This document shows, piece after piece, positions 1-5,104 of a DNA stretch of 10,567 nucleotides. A model generated the notes under the pieces. That model saw only the letters and a list, made by a program, of their open reading frames with translations. It did no database searches and was not told the origin of the DNA. The stretch spans positions 1-10,567 of the forward strand of contig SLFV01000471.1 in the NCBI GenBank assembly GCA_007124075.1. Direction: 5' to 3'. The position numbers and the translations under genes were made by a program. Numbering within the stretch: the first letter of the stretch is position 1; each line of letters begins with the position of its first letter. Source of the stretch: Roseimaritima sp. (lineage in GTDB: Bacteria > Planctomycetota > Planctomycetia > Pirellulales > Pirellulaceae).

Positions 1-416
1 GTCAGTCCAACGGAAAAACCTGTGTCGTACCCCTGACGCCGCATCGCCGGCACCAACACGGCTCCCAGCCCGGCCGCGTCGGCAATCGCCGCACCGCTCA
101 TCCAAGAAAACATCACGCTGCTACTTACGTTGACGTATGCTAGATTCCCGGGGATACGGCCCAGCAAACAACGCAGCAATGTCAACAACCGGTCGGCCAA
201 ACCTGCAGCATTGATCAGGTAACCGGTCATAATGAATAACGGTACCGCCAGCAGCGGAAAACTGTTGACACCGGCGACGATTCGCTGAATGGCGACCCCC
301 ATGATCTGGTCCGACAGGCCCACGTATACCAAGCATGGCAGCAGCATCGCAAAGGCAACCGGAATTCGCAGCGCCAGCAGTAACAACATCGCGGTCAGCA
401 GCAATAGCAGTGTCAC
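1..416 (-). CDS. dctM: TRAP transporter large permease subunit DctM (partial, 3' end beyond window)
   Basis: This is the N-terminal 138 codons of the large membrane subunit of a TRAP (tripartite ATP-independent periplasmic) transporter, the subunit that moves the substrate using an ion gradient. The segment is strongly hydrophobic. It carries family hallmarks: a PLFIMTGYLINAAGLADRL stretch at residues about 59-77, and FSWMSGAAIADAAGLG at about 103-118, which matches the DctM pattern in which a small-residue MSGxAxADAAGLG loop follows a hydrophobic helix. The chosen start is GTG at 416-414. It overlaps the stop of the upstream dctQ in a GTGA arrangement, which implies translational coupling. 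An in-frame ATG about nine codons later is an alternative. Full DctM proteins are usually about 420-450 residues, so roughly two thirds of the gene lies left of the window. The transported substrate cannot be told from sequence. Confidence 0.93.
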   Translation of the reverse strand, partial: MTLLLLLTAMLLLLALRIPVAFAMLLPCLVYVGLSDQIMGVAIQRIVAGVNSFPLLAVPLFIMTGYLINAAGLADRLLTLLRCLLGRIPGNLAYVNVSSSVMFSWMSGAAIADAAGLGAVLVPAMRRQGYDTGFSVGL

Positions 417-967
417 GCTTGGGGCTTTCTGGCTGACGGGAAAAATCGTGATATCCGCGTCAGGATGTCGGCGACGCAGTGCACAGCCATTAAGCCAAAT
501 CCAGCTCCTGCCGCACCGTACCAAAATGTCTTGGAGGCACCGATGCCTGGTGATGCCACCGGGTAGACGCGGACCATAAATGGCAAACCACCCAATACCA
601 AAGCCAGACAGGTCAGCAGCAAAACCAGCGATCGCAGTTGCCACCCCAGCAGGATGGTTCGCAGGTGATACGGCTTCACTCGCGACCGGTCGCCTGATTC
701 CTGCGGGGCGTCGGCGTTGGTTCCATCACCACCAATTTCTACCGCGATGTGGCCCTTCTGTGCCAAAACAAAACTAGCGGAAATGAATGTCAACCAAATC
801 ATCGCTAACCTAGCCACCTCCTCGCTCCACGGCAACGGCATCCTAAACAGGTACCGCGCGACGACTTGCATGGACATGGTCACCAGGATGGTCACGACCA
901 AGACGATCGCAATGACCTGCTCGCAACGCACCAGCCAAGCCAGTGGGGTTGGTTGTGAAGATCGCAT
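413..967 (-). CDS. dctQ: TRAP transporter small membrane subunit DctQ
   Basis: This 184-residue protein is the small four-helix subunit that holds the TRAP substrate receptor and DctM together in the inner membrane. Helix 1 is at about residues 17-35 and is followed by the family motif QVVARYLFRMPLPWSEEVAR (about 34-53), with the typical RY-x-F and PLxWSEE elements. Helix 2 (IWLTFISASFVLA) ends at a conserved KGHIAVE. Two further helices lie at about 110-130 and 146-166. Between helices 2 and 3 is a hydrophilic, charged stretch (about residues 78-101, GGDGTNADAPQES onward) that looks longer than usual for the family. The ATG start at 967-965 has GGGGAG about four bases upstream. The stop overlaps the dctM start. 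A 52-bp gap with a hairpin separates it from the receptor gene upstream. Confidence 0.92.
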   Translation of the reverse strand: MRSSQPTPLAWLVRCEQVIAIVLVVTILVTMSMQVVARYLFRMPLPWSEEVARLAMIWLTFISASFVLAQKGHIAVEIGGDGTNADAPQESGDRSRVKPYHLRTILLGWQLRSLVLLLTCLALVLGGLPFMVRVYPVASPGIGASKTFWYGAAGAGFGLMAVHCVADILTRISRFFPSARKPQA

Positions 968-990
968 CTAGCTCCCCGGGGCGGACGGTA

Positions 991-1010
991 TGGGACGTTC
1001 CTAAGTCCCA
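991..1010 (-). other. Hairpin between the TRAP receptor and dctQ genes
   Basis: TGGGAC and GTCCCA arms (6 bp, perfect) flank an 8-base loop inside the 52-bp gap between the receptor stop and the dctQ start. A G-U pair can extend the stem by one. No T-run follows on the minus strand, so it does not look like an intrinsic terminator. A CCCCGGGG palindrome lies just downstream at 974-981. The placement fits an mRNA-stabilising or processing element that lets the receptor be made in excess over the membrane subunits. This role is inferred. Confidence 0.45.
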
Positions 1011-1019
1011 CGCTGGATT

Positions 1020-2042
1020 TTAGAGGTTGTTAATCTGTCGATACAACGGGCTGAAGTCAAATCCTTGGCGGAAATGATGATGCGCACGTTTGCGAAACGC
1101 CGCAATGTCAACATCATCGATGATCTGGAGCGTGCCGTCGTGTTGCCACCGATCCAATAATTCGCCTTCCTGCAGTTCAATCCCCGCCAAAATGTCTTCG
1201 CCCCGCATGCGGATCGTTTCGCGCAAATTGTGCTGTTGTTTTGGCGTTAATCGTTGCCAGCGTTGCTCGTTGACCAAGACTTGGATTGAAGACTGGATGT
1301 GCCCGGTCAACATGAGGTATTTTTGTACCTCTTGAAAACCCATCGACTGAATGACAGGAATGGGGTTTTCTTGACCATCCGCCACGCCTTGCTGCAATGC
1401 CATGTACACTTCGGAAAAGGGCAACGGCATCGGGCTGGCACCCAGCGCGGCTCCCGATTCTTGCCACACCCGAGCTGCGGGTAGGCGGAGCCGAAAACCT
1501 TTGAGCTGACTGGGATGCCGAATCGGACGGTTGGCCGTCAGGTGCCGCTCGCCATACGCCCAAGTCGCTAGGACGCGGATGCCGAATCGTTCCCGCAATT
1601 GATCCCAGTGGGGACGAATTTCGTCACCGTCAGCGACTTGCAGCATCTGGCGTTGGCTGGTGAACGCAAACGCAGCGTCAAAAACACCCAGCGGACGATG
1701 CCACATCGCCAGAAACGACGGGCCCGTGATCGCCAGGTCCAACTCACCAGCAACCAATTGCTCCAGCAGTTCTTCCTCGTTGCCCAATTGCGCAGCGGGG
1801 TACAAGGTTAACCGGAGATCACTGCTGGCGTCTTCCAGTTCCTGATTCAAGCGCGACGTTCCAAACAGATGCGTGGGGCTGTTCAATTCGTAAACGTAGG
1901 CCATTCGCAAACGGACCCGCCCATCCTCCTGGTCTCGACAGCCAACCAAGCTGGCCACGCCCAACGTGGCAAACAGCAGCATGCTACCGTAACCCCAACG
2001 GCGGATCGACGGCACCGTCGTGGGGAACCTCCGATTACGCAC
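1020..2042 (-). CDS. dctP: TRAP transporter substrate receptor DctP family, predicted lipoprotein
   Basis: This 340-residue protein is a DctP-family (TRAP) extracytoplasmic solute-binding protein. An Arg-rich N-terminus and a hydrophobic core (MLLFATLGVASL) end in a good lipobox, LVGC, with Cys35, so the mature receptor should be lipid-anchored rather than free. Family features include the AQLGNEEELLEQLVAGELDLAI block (about 84-105), the LKGFRLRLP motif with Arg186 at the position of the conserved carboxylate-binding arginine, and PLPFSEVYMALQQGVADGQENP (about 206-227). The substrate is therefore probably a carboxylate, but its identity is unknown. The GTG start at 2042 lies 5 bp after the permease stop, with GGGAG eight bases upstream. 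A second GTG at 2015, with CGGAGG twelve bases upstream, is a credible alternative that gives a more ordinary 25-residue signal. A much longer open frame runs into the permease gene but is not real. Confidence 0.92.
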   Translation of the reverse strand: MRNRRFPTTVPSIRRWGYGSMLLFATLGVASLVGCRDQEDGRVRLRMAYVYELNSPTHLFGTSRLNQELEDASSDLRLTLYPAAQLGNEEELLEQLVAGELDLAITGPSFLAMWHRPLGVFDAAFAFTSQRQMLQVADGDEIRPHWDQLRERFGIRVLATWAYGERHLTANRPIRHPSQLKGFRLRLPAARVWQESGAALGASPMPLPFSEVYMALQQGVADGQENPIPVIQSMGFQEVQKYLMLTGHIQSSIQVLVNEQRWQRLTPKQQHNLRETIRMRGEDILAGIELQEGELLDRWQHDGTLQIIDDVDIAAFRKRAHHHFRQGFDFSPLYRQINNL

Positions 2043-2047
2043 TGGGT

Positions 2048-3646
2048 TTACTCCCGGAACGCATTTGCCCAGCGGCGGCTGGTCGCTTCCAGATCTTGTT
2101 TGATTCGCAAGATCTGCTGATGGTCGGGCAACTCGCGTTCCAAAGCATGTTCCAGGTCTTCTAATTTCTTTCGCAGCAAATAACCTTGCATCCGTTGGTA
2201 AGGACGCACCTGACCGTGACGGAGGAAAGCTCCGACTTCCGTCCGCCGACTCCAATCCTCCCAAACCGGCAACCAGTATAACGCTGCATCGTAGTCTTTG
2301 CTGGTGACACCCGACAGACACTGCGTGCGATACCCCGCAATTTCTTCCAAGCACTCAGCGGCGTCAGGGTAGTAAGCGTAGCACAACACAACACTGAACG
2401 CGATTAAACCCACAATGATTACTCCCCCGACCAAACGCGGCGAAACCACGCGATCGTAGCGAGTTAGCCCGGCTCCTGCGGCACTGGTCGCGGTTTTGCT
2501 ATCCGCGTCAAACGTCACGCCGTAACGACGCTGCAAGCCCGTTTCCGTCACGCCTTTGAATCGCAACACAAGCCCCAGTAACACGGGCAGGGCGAAACAC
2601 GCCAGCGACAGCGTGACGCGTAGGTCAAAGTACTGGCTCGTGGCAGCTACCCAGCCCGTTTTCATCGCCGCTTCCCAGTCCGTAAATGGATTGACATACA
2701 CGTCAAAAGCATGGGTATGTCCGGCAGGCTCCACCCCCGGCGCAATCAATGGTCGGTTGATGGCGTAAGCCAAACTGACGACGGTCAGCAACAACGTGCA
2801 GAACCAAGCCGTCACCAGACGCCGACCGATCAGGACCGAAAACCAGCCAATGGTCGCTAGATTCAACCCCGTCCCCAACACCAGCAGCACAAACGCGGCT
2901 CCGGGTGAATTTGCGTGCTGAAACATCATACCCAACTGGCTCATCGTCAGCATTGGCGTAGCGTAAACGGGAATGGCCACCACCGTCATCGTCGCCGGAG
3001 CCCAGGGATCATCGCGTTCAACACTCTCCTGCATCGATCCAAATGGCAAAACCGCAGCCAATAGAAACAGCCCCGCCAGCGCCGCGATGCTCCACACCAG
3101 CGAACGGCCGGTTACCTGACGCGTAAAATAGTTGATCACCGCAAACAATCTACCTACGCCGATCAACGGGGTTTTATCCAAATCTGCATCGACGACCGAC
3201 AAGGCGTTACCCGCCAACTCCCTACGCAACCAAAAATCCAGCAGGCTGCCCAGAATTGTCACCACCACTAACGACGCCAACGCAAACATCACAATCACCG
3301 CTGGTCGCGACAAGGTCAACCCGTACAAGAGGGAAAGCGGATTGAACAGCGGTGCTGACAAAGCAAACGCGGTCATCGCTCCCGGTTTGATTCCAACACG
3401 TCGCATTTCAAACAAAATCGGCAAAACGCCGACGGAGCAGACCGGCAACAGCATGCCGACCAGCCAGGACTGAGGCAACCGCCTGAGCGATTGGCCGCCG
3501 AAGAGTTGTCGCGTCCCTTCGGGCCCCAAGTAGTACCGCATCACCGCCGCGACCAATAAACCGACCAGAAGTGTTGGTACTGCGTCGACGAACCCCTGGA
3601 ACATCCGCACCAAGCCGCCCACAACACCGACCAGCATCCCACTCAT
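2048..3646 (-). CDS. UPF0718/ArsP_1-like permease with soluble C-terminal helical domain
   Basis: This 532-residue polytopic membrane protein resembles the predicted-permease family UPF0718 (DUF318, ArsP_1). The main evidence is PVCSVGVLPILFEMRRVGI at residues 68-86, where Cys70 stands in the conserved Cys-Gly-Pro region, and ALSAPLFNPLSLLYGL at 95-110. Both fit the family's first repeat. A second, more divergent half carries AIPVYATPMLTMSQLGMMF (224-242) and GTGLNLATIGWFS (258-270). Hydrophobic segments run to about residue 425. Residues 426-532 are a soluble, charged region with Cys431 and Cys443 and long predicted helices (about 488-530, possible coiled coil). The loop GHTHAFDVY (309-317) could bind metal, but this is a guess. 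Related proteins export arsenicals or metals; the substrate here is unknown. The ATG at 3646 lies one base after the preceding stop, with AGGAAG upstream. The gene is wedged between two lipoprotein genes, one of them a TRAP receptor. Confidence 0.78.
   Translation of the reverse strand: MSGMLVGVVGGLVRMFQGFVDAVPTLLVGLLVAAVMRYYLGPEGTRQLFGGQSLRRLPQSWLVGMLLPVCSVGVLPILFEMRRVGIKPGAMTAFALSAPLFNPLSLLYGLTLSRPAVIVMFALASLVVVTILGSLLDFWLRRELAGNALSVVDADLDKTPLIGVGRLFAVINYFTRQVTGRSLVWSIAALAGLFLLAAVLPFGSMQESVERDDPWAPATMTVVAIPVYATPMLTMSQLGMMFQHANSPGAAFVLLVLGTGLNLATIGWFSVLIGRRLVTAWFCTLLLTVVSLAYAINRPLIAPGVEPAGHTHAFDVYVNPFTDWEAAMKTGWVAATSQYFDLRVTLSLACFALPVLLGLVLRFKGVTETGLQRRYGVTFDADSKTATSAAGAGLTRYDRVVSPRLVGGVIIVGLIAFSVVLCYAYYPDAAECLEEIAGYRTQCLSGVTSKDYDAALYWLPVWEDWSRRTEVGAFLRHGQVRPYQRMQGYLLRKKLEDLEHALERELPDHQQILRIKQDLEATSRRWANAFRE
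2051..2055 (-). promoter_or_regulatory. Ribosome binding site of the TRAP receptor gene
   Basis: GGGAG on the minus strand lies eight bases before the GTG at 2042. It falls within the last codons of the permease gene, so receptor translation is probably coupled to the end of permease translation. It competes with a CGGAGG at 2033-2028 that would serve the alternative GTG at 2015. Confidence 0.45.
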
Positions 3647-3647
3647 G

Positions 3648-4136
3648 TCAATCGTCTTCCTGAATATTGGCGGGTAGAAACGGCGAACGCCGTGATTGCA
3701 GGATTTCCTCAGATGCCTTGAGTTGTTCCAGCAGCCGTCGCAGCAGGTCTTGTGTCGTGGTGGTCCAGGTTTCACGCTCCCTACGGAGCTGATCGGTCAG
3801 TCGCCGGACTTGCTGATCAATCGAATTCCATTCAGATTCGGTCAAATCGGTATCTGCGACGATTTCCGAGGTCCACTGGATCCAGTCCACCAGTTCGGGA
3901 TCTGGCGCTACACCTGTCTGTTGGCGATTCAAGGCCTCGCTCAATTTCATAACTAAATCGCTCAGATCCGTTGGCCAATGGGCGGATACAAAGTGATCCG
4001 CCTGACGTGAGGCCTGGCGCTCGCCCTCCTGTAACGCCCCAGACCCACATCCACCAACGACGATGATCGTGACGATCGCCAATATGCCCATAACGGACAG
4101 TGGCTCACTCCTGCAGGTGAAAAACCGGTGTATCAT
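3648..4136 (-). CDS. Small helical lipoprotein of unknown function
   Basis: I do not recognise this 162-residue protein. Its N-terminus has a hydrophobic stretch (MGILAIVTIIVV, 16-27) ending in VGGC with Cys30, an acceptable lipobox, so it is probably lipid-anchored outside the inner membrane. The mature part is hydrophilic, rich in Leu, Arg, Glu, Gln and Trp, and looks all-helical. Residues about 100-150 form an amphipathic, likely coiled-coil region (QQVRRLTDQLRRERETW and following). The ATG at 4136 overlaps the moxR stop as ATGA, and its own stop is one base from the permease ATG, so it is translationally coupled on both sides. The tight spacing suggests that it works with the permease or TRAP receptor, for example as an accessory or scaffold protein. 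ATG codon 16 is an alternative start, and a longer open frame running into moxR is not supported. Confidence 0.75.
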   Translation of the reverse strand: MIHRFFTCRSEPLSVMGILAIVTIIVVGGCGSGALQEGERQASRQADHFVSAHWPTDLSDLVMKLSEALNRQQTGVAPDPELVDWIQWTSEIVADTDLTESEWNSIDQQVRRLTDQLRRERETWTTTTQDLLRRLLEQLKASEEILQSRRSPFLPANIQEDD

Positions 4137-5092
4137 CGATATTCCGGTGCAGCCACCGACCCCAAAATCCGCTCGATCACCCCCCCCACGTCGGCGACAT
4201 TCGTCAGCAACCGCACGGCCAACACAGGACCCGCCACATGCAGCACATCGCTGGGTGTCACGAAGTCGCGATGATGAAGCACCGCCCAGGCCTGCGCGAT
4301 TCGCTGCCACAGCAGCATCCCACGTGGGCTGACCCCCAGTTGCACCGCTTCGTCGTTGCGAGTCGCTTCCACCAAATCGACGAGGTATTCCCGCACGCGC
4401 GGATGGACGACGACGCGTTTGACCTGATGCTGCAAATGCAGCAGCTTTCCTAAATCCAGGACGCTTGTCATTTCTTCTTCATCGTTGTCGTTCCCACTGG
4501 CAGCGGCCAGAATTTGCAACTGCGCCGTGCGATCAGGATAGCCGATTTCCAACTTCAGGGTGAACCGATCCAACTGCGCTTCGGGCAAGGGATAGGCACC
4601 ATGGGAATCAATCGGATTTTGCGTCGCGATCACAAAAAATGTCGGAGACAACGAATACGGCACAGCATCAATCGTGACTTGCTTTTCAGCCATCGCCTCC
4701 AACAAAGCACTTTGCGTCCGGGGAGTCGTGCGGTTCAATTCGTCCGCCAGCAGGACGTCAGCAAAGATCGGTCCGGGGTTGAATTCGAATTCCCTCGTCT
4801 TCTGGTTGAACAAATTGAACCCAGTAATATCCGAAGGCAACAGGTCGGGCGTGCATTGCACCCGCGCCAGTTTACCGCCCAAACAATCCGCCAGCGATTT
4901 GGCCAAGGTTGTCTTCCCCGTCCCTGGCAAATCGTCCAGTAACAAATGCCCCTGAGCCAATAAGCATGCCAACACTAATTCAATCTGGGCAGACTTTCCA
5001 AGTAACACGCGGTTCAACGATGCCCGCATCGAATCAAGTGCCTTATAGTCGATACTTTGGTCGCTCTGGTCAGGCATACTGGTCTGGGCCAT
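4133..5092 (-). CDS. moxR: MoxR-family AAA+ ATPase
   Basis: This 319-residue cytoplasmic ATPase is of the MoxR type, chaperone-like AAA+ proteins that remodel or activate partner proteins, usually encoded beside DUF58 or VWA genes as here. Walker A is DLPGTGKT (54-61). Walker B is VLLADE (113-118), followed by the MoxR-typical LNRTTPRTQSALLEAM. Sensor 1 is IATQNP with Asn159. LPEAQLDRF (169-177) and GVSPRG in the C-terminal lid are also classic. Length is normal for the family. The ATG at 5092 is 12 bp after the stop of the transglutaminase-like gene, with only a weak AGAAAG ribosome site. Near the 3' end the coding strand has a run of eight G (4187-4180). The stop overlaps the start of the small lipoprotein gene. 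Confidence 0.95.
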   Translation of the reverse strand: MAQTSMPDQSDQSIDYKALDSMRASLNRVLLGKSAQIELVLACLLAQGHLLLDDLPGTGKTTLAKSLADCLGGKLARVQCTPDLLPSDITGFNLFNQKTREFEFNPGPIFADVLLADELNRTTPRTQSALLEAMAEKQVTIDAVPYSLSPTFFVIATQNPIDSHGAYPLPEAQLDRFTLKLEIGYPDRTAQLQILAAASGNDNDEEEMTSVLDLGKLLHLQHQVKRVVVHPRVREYLVDLVEATRNDEAVQLGVSPRGMLLWQRIAQAWAVLHHRDFVTPSDVLHVAGPVLAVRLLTNVADVGGVIERILGSVAAPEYR

Positions 5093-5104
5093 GGAATCGG
5101 CTTT

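Noticed and set aside
991..1010. The hairpin as a rho-independent terminator
   Set aside because: No T-run follows the stem on the minus strand, and the downstream bases are G+C rich. It lies inside a functional gene trio.
2043..2354. A long 5' extension of the TRAP receptor frame (about 104 codons upstream of 2042)
   Set aside because: It lies inside the permease gene in another frame, and would put the signal peptide and lipobox in the middle of the protein.
3647..3775. A 43-codon extension of the permease frame
   Set aside because: It overlaps the small lipoprotein gene in another frame. The ATG at 3646, one base after that gene's stop, has a ribosome site and begins the expected membrane protein.
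4137..4310. An upstream extension of the small lipoprotein frame
   Set aside because: It lies within moxR and has low-complexity Gly/Arg-rich composition typical of a shadow frame. The ATGA overlap at 4136 gives a proper signal peptide.
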